Below are positions 35,278 to 45,684 of a DNA stretch of 64,000 nucleotides, piece by piece (within the stretch, counting starts at the first letter, position 1; each line of letters begins with the position of its first letter). The DNA is taken from contig JADLSH010000365.1 in the NCBI GenBank assembly GCA_016169945.1, forward strand, positions 1,918,501 to 1,982,500, in the 5' to 3' direction. The translations under genes and the position numbers were made by a program. The DNA comes from Trachythela sp. YZ-2020. Lineage: Eukaryota > Cnidaria > Anthozoa > Malacalcyonacea > Clavulariidae. The notes under the pieces are model-generated. The model ran no database searches. It had not been told where the DNA came from and worked only from the letters and a program-made list of their open reading frames with translations.

Positions 35278-36132
35278 GGGTTTCACCATAGTTAATAGAG
35301 ATGACATGGTTAGGAAACTCGTCTTTCGCTTTTGTTCTATGTTTTTGTTTGCATTTGTGCACGGTCACGGTTAGTGAATATATTGTAGTTTTATGAATCG
35401 ACCAATAGAAATGTTTGGGCTTAATCTCCAAACCGTGTTTCTGAAATATTAATGAATGTAAAACAAAAGATTTGTGCACGGTCAGGTACCGTTCAACATA
35501 AATCCCATTCAATTGTTAACTGAATTGACATTGAATTGACGCCAGAGTTGACATTGCCGCGAGGGGCTTCTGGCAAAGATGTGAAAAGGCATTCTTTGAT
35601 GTCCGGGTTTTTAATCCTTATGCCTCAACACATCAACGCCAGAGCCTTACCAGTTCTTTCAACGCGAACGAAAGAGAAAAGAAGCGACATTACAACCAGC
35701 GGATAGTCCAGGTCGAGCATGGCTCCTTCACACCAGTTGTATTTAGCGCCTATGGTGGATGTGGTAGAGAAACACATCATTTCCTTTCGTCTTTGGCAGA
35801 GAAGTTAGCCACCAAGAAGAATTTCAACCCCTCTGTAACCACTAACTGGCTAAGGAGAAAGATTGCGTTTGCCCTGCTTCGAGCTCAAATTCTTTGTTTG
35901 CGAGGAAGTCGAACATTGAGGAAAGTTTCACCACCGTCTACCAGTGATATGGAACTTTCCGAATGGATCTCTAACATTGTTTAATTTTTATATTAACATT
36001 GTTAATAGTATCATTTTTTGTGTTATTTTTATGTAAATATTTCCTTCATGACATTAAAAATTTATTGTTAGCTGCTTTGTAATTTGACGAGTTTCCTAAC
36101 CATGTTATCTCTATATTAACTATGGTTTCACT
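35278..36132. mobile_element. TIR element with an internal transposon ORF fragment
   Basis: Outer ends TTTCACCATAGTTAATAGAG and its inverted partner (CTCTATATTAACTATGGTTT) enclose a second inverted pair, ACATGGTTAGGAAACTCGTC and GACGAGTTTCCTAACCATGT. The left 210 bp match the short element at 53993-54242; about 540 bp of ORF-bearing sequence (35520-36060) is extra in this copy. Confidence 0.75.
35535..35984 (+). pseudogene. C-terminal fragment of an unassigned transposon protein
   Basis: Open frame without an ATG at its head, ending with a stop at 35982-35984. It reads through RGFWQRCEKAFFDVRVFNPY, NEREKKRHYNQRI, VEHGSFTPVVFSAYGGCG and NWLRRKIAFALLRAQILCLRGSR. I recall this FFDVRVFNP...EHGSFTPLVFS pattern from repeated ORFs in cnidarian genomes but cannot name the superfamily. 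Confidence 0.6.
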
Positions 36133-36193
36133 AAGCACTGTTGTGCAGCAGATGGTGCTCAACTTATCCTAATGAGCTAATCCCCAACCTAAC

Positions 36194-36431
36194 CACAGAA
36201 TAGGAAATGACCAGAAAGGCCACTCAGCAGTGCAACGTGACACCTTATTTTTATGCAGTTATCTGGCCAGAATAATGGCGGACTAGCCAGTTCAGCCTGT
36301 TTATTGGTCAGACAATGCAATTGACTGGCTAGAATAATGCGTAATGCGACATGCGTAATGCGACATGCGCAGCGTCAAAAACTTCAAAGGTTCGGCCTCA
36401 AGTGGCCCTTCTAGTCATTTCCCATTCTATG
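36194..36431. mobile_element. Non-autonomous element, CA(C/T)AGAATAGG ends, 7-bp TSD, copy 2
   Basis: Same family as 20977-21206; perfect 7-bp TSD ACCTAAC (36187-36193, 36432-36438). Has a small internal duplication of TGCGTAATGCGACA. Confidence 0.9.
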
Positions 36432-36767
36432 ACCTAACCCTAACCCTAATAATCCCTAACGCCTATTTCGGTTGCTCATATATCGAGAAAGAGCCGAATA
36501 AGGTCCATCCTTTTTAGTGTATTTTTCTAGTCTTGTATTTGATGGCAAGTTTGAGAGATGTAGTTTAATTTTCTAGTTTTCTTGATCCTGCAAGTGTCAA
36601 CAGTCCAGTAAGTTGATCACCATCTGGAAGAATGCGGATATCCAAATATCGTAACATTTAGGGCCGGCAATTTTTAGCAGCGTGGTCAACGGCAGGGTCG
36701 TTCGCCCAATCTTCGAACTAGAGCGAGCGTTAATATTTTTGTAATTCACTGTTGTCATGGTTGGTAA

Positions 36768-36796
36768 ACAACAACAACAACAACAACAACAACGTT
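36768..36796 (+). repeat. (CAA)n microsatellite
   Basis: Nine or so uninterrupted CAA units in the PHACTR/metallophosphoesterase spacer. Confidence 0.85.
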
Positions 36797-37213
36797 AACA
36801 CTACAAAGAGGCACTTCAACCACATGTTGTCGCGATGTTGGTGGAAATGCATGTCATTGCTTCAAGTCTTACAAGTCTGCTTGATACTTAAATCAATACT
36901 TATCTACTTCGTATTAACTCGGAAATTGTAAAGTCTTTCTCGCTAAGCTAAGTACGTTCTTCAAAATATGAACTTACTTTCGATTATACCTTCGACACCT
37001 GTTACTACCGCTGCATTTCAGAAAAACCAATAAGATCCCGTCTCTATTTATCGGCCCCACCTATCCAATAACCCCCACTCTCGGGAGTTGCCTCCGCTCC
37101 CTCCCCTAACCCTACCCTGTGCCTTGGGCCTTGGGCGGTTGCCTGTGTAAAGACAATCTCCGATGATGCTACGCCAATTTCCGAAGTTGGAAATAATTAG
37201 CAATGCAAATTTC

Positions 37214-38365
37214 TAGTGATGGGCGATACCACCAGTATCGGATTCGATACGATACCGATTACTTTTTCGTAAAGGTATCGAGGTATCGATTACCCAAACG
37301 ATTACTTCCTCCAATTTTCAACATAATAAATGTAAGTCACTTAAAGCTAGAGCAGACTGTTATTTCCCGCCTTTTTCATAATTTATTCTGTCGGGGAGGT
37401 CAGGAATATTAATAAGGGAAGTGGATAGAATGTCAAACAAAGTAAAGGAAGTTTGATTAAATTGATAAATGCAGCAAAATACAAAAAAGTACGTAAATTT
37501 TATTGGAAATAACCATGAAAACTACAGGATTATAATAAATGTCTAATTTTAAAAGTAATCAAAACACTTTTTCGATACCGTGCAGTATCGACTACTTCCG
37601 GTTTGGGCCTGGTATCGGGTGGTATCCAGAGGGTGGTATCGATACCAAGTAATCGGTAATCGCCCCAGCGCTCTCATTTTTGGGGAAATTTCCCCAAAAC
37701 GGGGAAATTTGCGGAATTTTGGGGAGAGATCTGGGGAATCACATTTTTTGGGGAAATTTTTGGGGAATTTTTTGAAATAGTGGTCGAAGTGAATGGAACT
37801 GATCTTTCGACTGTTTTTGTGCACATTTTGTTTACCTTGTGTTGATTCTGGGTTTGAATATGATAATTTTGATTACATGTGACAGACATTCTCATATTCA
37901 GTCTATTCATGCACATGTATATACAATATTTAATTATTTATGTTTGATTTGCGACTTGCGAGTACCCACGTGCCAATAAACATGCATGGTGTTTCCAGAA
38001 ATTATTCAATATTCACCTATACATGTTTTGAGTATTTTAATGCAAATGAACAAACTATAAGAAGTTAACATTAACAATTTACAGTAACATTGCTATCATT
38101 TCAGTAATATAGTAGCAATATCACATTTTTCGCCTTCTTCGGAAAACGTGGGATTAAAATCGCTCATGTTTATAACATATATATTAACATAATTTAAAAT
38201 ATTCAAAATTTATTTTCCACACAAATGACGTAATATTAATGAAATACTTCATGTTACCATGCTACGTTCATCTAAGGAATTTTACGGATATCTGGGGAAT
38301 TTTTTTGCGCAATCTAAGGAATTCTTAAATTCAGTTGTGAGAGCACTGATTATCGCCCATCACTA
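37214..38365. mobile_element. hAT-like element, TAGTGATGGGCGAT ends
   Basis: 1.15 kb with TIRs TAGTGATGGGCGAT and ATCGCCCATCACTA, the classic hAT end sequence, and a perfect 8-bp TSD CAAATTTC (37206-37213, 38366-38373). The left part has many GATACC / GGTATCGA words; a GGGGAAATTT-rich patch follows at 37680-37770. No transposase frame survives. Confidence 0.9.
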
Positions 38366-39334
38366 CAAATTTCTCAAGATCACGATAATTTTTATTGATA
38401 ATTTTTACTGCAAGTTGTTTACATGGAAAATAGGTTGTTTTAAATAGGTAAGTAACTGAATAATCTTCAAATATAAATCTGAATCTAATAGTCTGATATT
38501 CTTTTGCTCCAATCATAACTTTATTTTATATTTTTTTACATACAATGATAATAAAGTGTGACTTTTGTTGACCTTCATCCTATATAAAAGTAAACAATAT
38601 TCGTGGTTGGTCTGTGACTCTGTGTACTTCATTGTTGCTGTGGTTATTGCTCAGGGGTTAGGAAATTGACCTATAATTTTCCAGTCAACTGTCAGTTACA
38701 TGGTTCTACTGTATATATATAGACATGTATATTTTTCCCAAATGTTTTCCTGATATAGCTTTGTGAGCAAAAAAATATACTGGTTGAATGTAGCAGTTAC
38801 TACACCCAATTTGGCCTGGGAGCTTCGCTCTAATGAATCAATACTTTTGAAAGGCAATTCGCTCACAATTCATGAGGACAAGGCTCCCGGGCCAAGGAGA
38901 AATTTGTAATGTACTGTAATTATTGAAAGGGTCTACTGATTACACCATTGCCAATCCTGGCACCACTCCCAAAAATTGATCTTGTATTATAGAGAATCAT
39001 AAAGCTGTTTTCCATTACAGTCATTTTGCCAGTGCCGGCGAAGCAATCTTGCTTTTGTAGACTCTCGTGAACGCACAAGTTCGCCTGGAAAGTTGAAAAC
39101 ATTTCAACTTCAATTGTGTGTCCGCGAGCACAGGAGTGGATTAAAACTCTTACACAAGACACCAACAGGGCATGCCCAAGCAAGGTCGCTTTGCCCACAC
39201 GGGCAAAGCGATCTTAATGGAAAACGGCCTTCACAGTAATTTTGAACAGCAATTTCAACCATACATACAGTAGGTCTACTGTACACATATGTCTTTCCAT
39301 GACAGGCAAGTTAGCTTATAATGACAGGTGCATT

Positions 39335-39493
39335 CAGTGGCATAGGAACCAGGGGGGACACACAGGGGGCACATGCCCCCCCCTCAGGTTTTCTTCAAAG
39401 TGCCCTTTTCACCAGCTAAAATAATGGGAAAAGTGCCCTTTTCTAATAGAAGAGGTGCCCCCCCCCCCCCCCAAGTTGCTTCCTATACCTATG
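39335..39493. mobile_element. Small hAT-like element just upstream of the metallophosphoesterase start
   Basis: Ends CAGTGGCATAGGAA and TTCCTATACCTATG, with near-matching 8-bp flanks GGTGCATT and GATGCATT. Contains long G and C runs. It ends 102 bp before the ATG at 39596. Confidence 0.6.
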
Positions 39494-39595
39494 GATGCAT
39501 TTATTTAATTCTCTTAGTACTCTTACCTTTGTATGAGTCATCGCAAATACAAGTTAATTTATGTTATCCTACCTTTTAGTTGTTTTTAATTTTTG

Positions 39596-42500
39596 ATGGT
39601 GTTATCCCGACGATGGAATATCAGACATTGGAGGCTATTATTGTGCACAATAATAGGAATATTGATTATTGGGGAATATCTGATTCACTTTGTTGTTGTT
39701 ATGTCATGGAATGTTCCAGCTAAAAAATCAAAACATGATCTAAGAGTACTGCTTATCTCTGACCCACAAATACAGGTAAAACAAAAGGCTGCAATCAGAT
39801 GCCTGAGAACCGCAGGGTGCAGTTTGGGCAGTTACCTAAACTTGCCACAATTAAGTCCCGTAGCTTTGAGCGGGCAGACAGGAACTGCACGTAAAGCCAC
39901 TAAGTAAAAATGACGTCATTTGAAAAAGACTTTGCGAAAGTCTGCTGTTCTTTAATTACAGGGGCCAGTGATGGCAAGTGAGAGTCCTTATTCAAATTGA
40001 TAGTCATACATCCAAAAATCATGAGAATGTACAAAATTAGCTCCAACGTAGCATGTCTTTGGCCAGAAAGCTACCATAGATCATCATTTCTACATGAAAG
40101 CTGTCCCCATGCAATGCCCTACAAGATATGATGCAGTAAGATAAGCAAATCTATTTTATGACTTAGGTTACACTTTAATTAACAGTGAGTGTAGTTAAAA
40201 CTAGTGGTCCTATCCTGGCTCCAGCACTGCTTATCAAATGTATAGAGACAGTATTTACCAGGTCTTGACTCAACAACAACATTCTATCTTAAGTTTGCCT
40301 TTCCCTTGCACAATAGGGTAGTAAAGGAATCTGCCAATACTAAATCTCACCTTCTTTAGGGATTTCAATTTGAAGTATCTGGTATATTTGGCCACATCAC
40401 GAGATGGGACGCTTGTCGTTATCTCAAGAAGACATTTTCTTACGCTGTAAACCGAGTCAAACCTGACATTGTTGTTATATTAGGTAAATATATAATGAAA
40501 TTTGTAAGGTGAAACTCTACAAGTAGATATTTTTATTAGTACCATCTATATTTTAAATGCCTGCAGGTGATTTGTTCGACGAGGGATATGTTGCTTCAGA
40601 TGAAAAATTTCTTCAGTACAAAGTGAGTATATACAGTATATATGGACTAGTGTGAAATATCACAAAATTGCACCCCTGGTGAGCTCTTAGTGAACCGATG
40701 TCGTACACCAGTCCTAATAATTGCCCATCACCTGTCATGAAAATTGAAATGCCGGATAGTATTGCAGTTATTATGATGCCATGCCAGGATGGATTTACTA
40801 TATGTGTGCAAGCACATCACCTAACTTTGGCCAAGGGGCTGCACTCCCCCAAGCCAAGAACACTGCTCAGCTGTAGTTCCTTCAGCTAGGATGCACTCTG
40901 CTTCAAATGGAGGAATTACTGGAGCGTACCATTATCCAGGAATATAGCCTCGACTTCATTCTTTTGAAAACAGACAAACTACGGACGAAATCTTCAAACA
41001 TTACGTAAGACTGAATACAATTCAAAAGAAAAATCAAAGAATGAAGTTGAAGCTATGTGACTGTGCAGGTTCCGCCCATGGTGGGCAGCGCCGGGCGGCA
41101 GCGCCCAGCAGTGCTGCCCGGCACTCACACCAAAGCAGAGTCTTCCGCCCGGCACTTGAAAGGTTTCAAATATGCAGTATGAAAACCCGAATGTTGTACT
41201 TTTAATTGTATTTTTTATCTTGGTGAATTTTATTATTTAAACGTTAGTATTAGATGAAATTCAGTACCACAATGCACACAATATTAGTTACTGGTGATTC
41301 TGAGAAATACGCTATCCCCAAAGCCAGAAAGACGTCTGATGAAACGGCTCTAATCACTTTGCACTTTGTTAATTGATGTCGCACTTCAAGCTACTCTGAG
41401 ACCAGTCAATCAAGTTTTAATAGTTGTCGGCAGGGTGGGAGGGGGTCATGCCCTCAGGGCTGTAGGTACCCAGCACTCACATGGTCCTGGGCAGAACCCT
41501 GCATAATGCCCACGCTCCTGTAATTCTTCAAATGTAATAAATTAAATTAAATACAATTTATCATTTATTAAGGAATGGTTTGAAGATATTTACAGAGTTC
41601 CAACATCGGTGAAAAGAATTCATTTAGCTGGCGATAATGATATTGGTGGTGAAGGTGAACCCATTGAAACAAATCTACTCACGAGGCATGAGAAATATTT
41701 TGGACCAACCAACGAGTTCATCAAGTTCAATAATTGGCAATTTTTAAAGGTATCTACAGGGTGTATATAAAAAAAGGAGACCTTTAGAAATCGGTCCCAT
41801 TGTTATAATTTGAATGGTTGAGCGCTACCGAGCCCACTGACGCAAAGCAGACTTTTAGAAATTAAAATATTATTTCATATATGCGCCCATGGGTATTTAA
41901 AATTTTAATAACTACACAAAATGTTAACTGTTCAAATAAAATGGTTCAACTGACCACAGAACAACGAGTCTTTATTGTGGTAACTTACACACAAACTCAA
42001 AGCATAGCCGCAGTACAGAACGCTTTCAAAGAAAGGTTCCCGATCGGAACCCGCCTGTGAAAAGCACATGGGTTTAACATCATACATTCATACTTAGGCA
42101 TACAAATTATAACAATAGGACCGATTTCTAAAGGCTCCTTTCTTTTTGATACACTGTATATCTTATATAGTGTAGCCGTCAGGTAAATATCTTTTCAGTT
42201 AAAGTTGTAGATATTTTTTTGAAAATAAAACAAAGAAAATAATTAAATAAACATAATTTAAAATCGTAATATTGTAATCATTATTGTATCTTTCTCTTAG
42301 CTCAACACCCTCAGCTTTCTACGTTATTTTCAATTCACGACGCCAGATGAAAGGAGAATATATGACAATCTAAAAATGTTTATGATGTCATCAGCACAAA
42401 AACTGGACAACAACAGACACACGATCGTGTTGAGTCATCTGCCTCTCAGCTACTGGGACCCACACTTTGCACTGAAGGTAAATAAATAGACTTTTCCAGG

Positions 42501-45249
42501 ATATATCGTCATGTTTTGCACAAGAATATATTTCTCTTTGATCATGACCCAAAAACGCGAAACATTTGCGAAGGATAAAAGCCAGCCTAGTCCCAGGATC
42601 TCTCTCTTTGCTGTTTAATATTGTTTTGCTAGCCTGGGCACAGAATAGGAAATGACCAGAAAGGCCACTCAGCGGTGACACCCTATTTTTATGCAGTTAT
42701 CTGGCCAGAATAATGGCGGACCAGCCAGTTCAGCGTGTTTATTGGTCAGAAAATGCAATTGACTGGCTAGAATAATGGTAATGACATGCGTAATGCGACA
42801 TGCGCAGCGTCAAAAACTTCAAAGGTTCGGCCTCAAGTGGCCCTTCTAGTCATTTCCTATTCTATGGCCTGGGGTCATTGAGCGGTGACGTCACAAATAG
42901 GTTCCACATGCTCACCATCGCCCATGCTAAGCATTTTCCAGAGAGTATCAATGTGTCTCCTTGGCTCTAAAATATTAATCCTCATAACAATTGCATTTAG
43001 GTGCTGGATAATTTTAATCCAAGGGCAATTTTCACTGGACATGACCACAAGGTAATGATCAAATATAATTATCAATATGGACAATTCCTAATATCAAGTA
43101 CTATTTGGAAAATATGGAACTCGAAAAAAATAGTTTTATTGTCTATGCCAAGTGCCAACAAGAACGAGTAATATATCCAGACAATTGGGTCGGTCGGTCG
43201 GCCAGCTGGACAGACTTATATTTTATAAGGCTAAGCTCAAACTTGACAGAAAACTTACTTTAACTTTCAGGCAAAATACAGGGTATACAAATCAGACAGT
43301 TTTTCCACAGAAGAACACGTGGTACCTACATGCAGTTATAGAATGGGTACGGTAAATATGGGGATTGGTGTTGCCATTCTTGGTGAGTATACAGTGTATA
43401 AAAAATTTGGCTAACGCTGAACACGTGCTCTGCTGGAGCTGCGGCGTTTTTTGGTCAGCCGGAGTTGGAGTTTGTGATGCTTTCTTCCAGCTCCGGCTGG
43501 AAAGTCAAAATGACATATGACAAGAATAGATAATCGTATCTACAACTGCAAATATATGTGTTAATAATATCGTAATACTGCATATATTAACAATGCCGCG
43601 CTGGGCTCGAAATAAGTACCGGTCACCGGTCAATGACCGGTAAATTTTTTCAGTTTGACCGGCAAATATCCTCGCTTACCGGACATGTATGACCGGTAAT
43701 TTTTTAATAAAAAATGTGTACATGACTGAGGTTTTTGTTTCCCATCATTGCATCAATTTCAGTTTGGAGAAAAGCGAGAGTCTCGCTTCTAAAAAACACA
43801 GCAGGCATTGCGTTCACAACCTATGCTTGCAACTCAAATTACACTTGCGAAACTTTGTGGCTCAGAAGACAGAAACTTTGTGACCAGGAATCTGCTGACG
43901 CTGACAAGCATTTGCTCTATTCGTCAGCGTCCAAATGATAAATATTCATGCGTAACAAAGTGGATCTTGATCTTGGCTATACTCAGCTATAGTGAGCAAA
44001 AGTATCGGGCTCATGGGAAATTTTAATGCCAAATCGATCTGTCCAATGGAAATGCGAGTCAATTTTCAACTGCGAAATCCCAACCATCGTCACAAAAAGA
44101 TGAAAACAGGCATGAAAAAAAAACAAGTGGAACTAGTAGACTAATAATAATGAATTCTTAAAATACTAATTACAGTACACTTAAAATAGGTGCAGTTGCA
44201 CTACATATAATAGGCGCAAATGATAAAAAAACCCACAAAATTGACCGGCAAAATATCTTCGGTGACCGGTAAATTGAATTATTCACCGGTCATGATGACC
44301 GGCATACTTTCAAGAATTATTTCGAGGCCTGATGCCGCGCAATAACTGCATCAGCATAATTACCGCATACTCACGTCTTTATATCTGCCTGGGCTTAGCT
44401 TGCATTACTTGCATATTGCGCATGAACAATTCGTGAGAATGAACTGTAAAGTTTACTCTCTGGCTCAGCCCTTATTAACGCATTTGATCATATTTTAAAA
44501 TGTTAATTTGCGCAATAGAAGTATTAAATATTAAAATATTAATTTATAGTAGCAGTTGACACCGGTTCGTGCACTTCATCCCCCTAAGTCCGGTTCTAGG
44601 TTATTAAGGATTTATTGTTTGTAAATGAACAAAATATTAACACTGTTCCATCCAAGGTACCCAAAATCGTGTGAGCATTTTAAATGGTTCAATAAATCGT
44701 CCCTCTTGTGGAGGAAAGACCCTGGTAGGAGCTAGTCACGTGATCTGCTAAAATCTAGCAGATTTTTAATTAGCGTTCACTTGTGTCGTTTTGGTGGGGG
44801 TGGAAAGGCCTAGCTGACCTCTGCTAGGTATATAGTTTTGTTAACCTCGTCCCCAGCAAAATGACATAAAAACTCTAATTATAAATCTGCTAGATTTTAG
44901 CAGATCACGTCACTAGCTCCTACTAGGGTCTTTCCTCTATAAGAGGGAAGAGCCTGGGAACGAGGTTGGGATATTGATGGTCGGTATTTGCAATAATAGT
45001 CCCTACGCATGTGAGTTATCGAATGTTGTGAATTTGGTTAGTCAAGTTTGTCTATTCCTAATAATAACAGACCTTAAAAATTTGTATAAATATTCATTCT
45101 TCCCCTTCTAATTTGCAGGTGAAAATGGCTCGTTTCAATACACTGTATTAAAACTGCCAAGAAGATATTTATTTTTGTATTTTTATATTGTAGTTTTTAC
45201 GTTTACTTTGTTGTATATAGTGTTGTTTAGAAAGAACAGATCTACATAA
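39596..45249 (+). CDS. Metallophosphoesterase, MPPE1/PGAP5-Cdc1/Ted1 family, 8 coding exons
   Basis: Exons: 39596-39775, 40360-40483, 40567-40622, 41573-41749, 42301-42477, 43001-43051, 43271-43382, 45119-45249. Phases agree; 1008 nt, 335 residues. Family members are ER/Golgi membrane metal-dependent phosphoesterases that remodel the ethanolamine-phosphate of GPI anchors during cargo export. Visible: membrane segment at residues 13-37, calcineurin-like motifs ISDPQ (D56), GDLFDEG (102-108), GDNDIGGEG (140-148), SHLPL (H225) and GHDHK (251-255), and a second membrane segment at about 311-331 before a short basic tail. Ligand positions differ from the textbook DxH and GNHD forms (here DPQ and GDND). 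Mammalian MPPE1 is about 400 residues. Start chosen at the first ATG in frame; a TTG precedes it. Orthology to MPPE1 itself is not proven. Confidence 0.9.
41066..41501. mobile_element. Possible hAT-like element, CAGGNTTC(C/T)GCCCA ends
   Basis: GCAGGTTCCGCCCA at left and TGGGCAGAACCCTGC at right are inverted, with GC-rich ends (GGGCAGCGCCGGGCGGCAGC). I see no TSD. It lies in the metallophosphoesterase intron between exons 3 and 4. Confidence 0.5.
41757..42156 (+). mobile_element. Mariner-like element with a truncated transposase start
   Basis: Ends CAGGGTGTAT and ATACACTG flanked by TA on both sides (41755-41756, 42157-42158), with GAGACCTTTAGAAATCGG inverted inside. About 400 bp. Carries the transposase N-terminus at 41941-42060. 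In the metallophosphoesterase intron between exons 4 and 5. Confidence 0.8.
41941..42060 (+). pseudogene. Mariner-like transposase, N-terminal helix-turn-helix only
   Basis: ATG to TGA, 39 codons: MVQLTTEQRVFIVVTY then SIAAVQNAFKERFP. This matches the first DNA-binding helix region of mariner-type transposases; the DDE catalytic domain is absent. A homologous but differently broken start is at 53748. Confidence 0.75.
42639..42866. mobile_element. Non-autonomous element, CA(C/T)AGAATAGG ends, 7-bp TSD, copy 3
   Basis: Same family as 20977-21206; perfect 7-bp TSD GCCTGGG (42632-42638, 42867-42873). In the metallophosphoesterase intron between exons 5 and 6. Confidence 0.9.
43601..44331. mobile_element. 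hAT-like element with ACCGGTCA subterminal repeats, copy 2
   Basis: TIRs CTGGGCTCGAAATAA and TTATTTCGAGGCCTG with a perfect 8-bp TSD ATGCCGCG (43593-43600, 44332-44339). At least four ACCGG words lie in each end. A 64-72 codon frame in the middle has no recognisable domain. In the last metallophosphoesterase intron. Confidence 0.85.
44703..44955. mobile_element. TIR element, arms of about 60 bp
   Basis: GGAGCTAGTCACGTGATCTG and CTAAAATCTAGCAGATTT at left have inverted partners at 44885-44920; the outer ends CTCTTGTGGAGGAAAGACCC and GGGTCTTTCCTCTATAAGAG also pair. In the last metallophosphoesterase intron. Confidence 0.8.
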
Positions 45250-45684
45250 ATATACTCTCAGCTATTATTTTTAAACAAATTGCTAAAACCATGAAATGAT
45301 TGTTTCTATATTTATGTTATGCTTAAAATTTGCTACATTAGAATTGGTTACAAATTTGCTAATTGTTACTAATTAATTTTATATATGTCTTAAATATCTG
45401 GACAAAAACTATGATAAAAAGTTACTGTTAAATCACAAAAGTTGTCCCAATTTAATGTTTATATCTTTAATAATGGTGCCAAATACTGCCAAATACCTAT
45501 TTATCATATACCTGCATGCTCATGTATGAATTCAAATTACTCCCCTTGTTGTCAGTGACATTAATTAATTAGTTAGTTAATTAAGGTGCAATTATGCCAA
45601 TACCTAATCATATATACTTAGTCATGTATGAAGTCAAATTACTTTCCTGTGTGAATGATTAGTAAACGTCTTCATTCGACGTCC
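45250..45684. other. Convergent 3' spacer between metallophosphoesterase and PPT1
   Basis: 435 bp shared by the two 3' UTRs. AT-rich; contains a repeated pair of AT(A/C)TACCTGCATGC-like and TATGAA(T/G)TCAAATTAC blocks. No mobile element recognised and no clear polyadenylation hexamer on either strand. Confidence 0.6.

Larger units (their letters stand above)
34997..39595. other. Divergent spacer between PHACTR and the metallophosphoesterase gene
   Basis: 4.6 kb that must contain both promoters, as the genes point away from each other. It is largely filled by four mobile elements (35278-36132, 36194-36431, 37214-38365, 39335-39493). Unexplained stretches are 36440-37200, which has a (CAA)n run at 36768-36796, and 38374-39334. 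I see no convincing core-promoter motif. Confidence 0.5.

Noticed and set aside
37549..37916. Proline/lysine-rich frames around 37.6-37.9 kb
   Set aside because: Arise from the GGGGAAATTT-rich patch inside the hAT-like element.
43689..44026. Three overlapping frames inside the 43601-44331 element considered as transposase
   Set aside because: No hAT dimerisation or DDE motif; too short and mutually overlapping.
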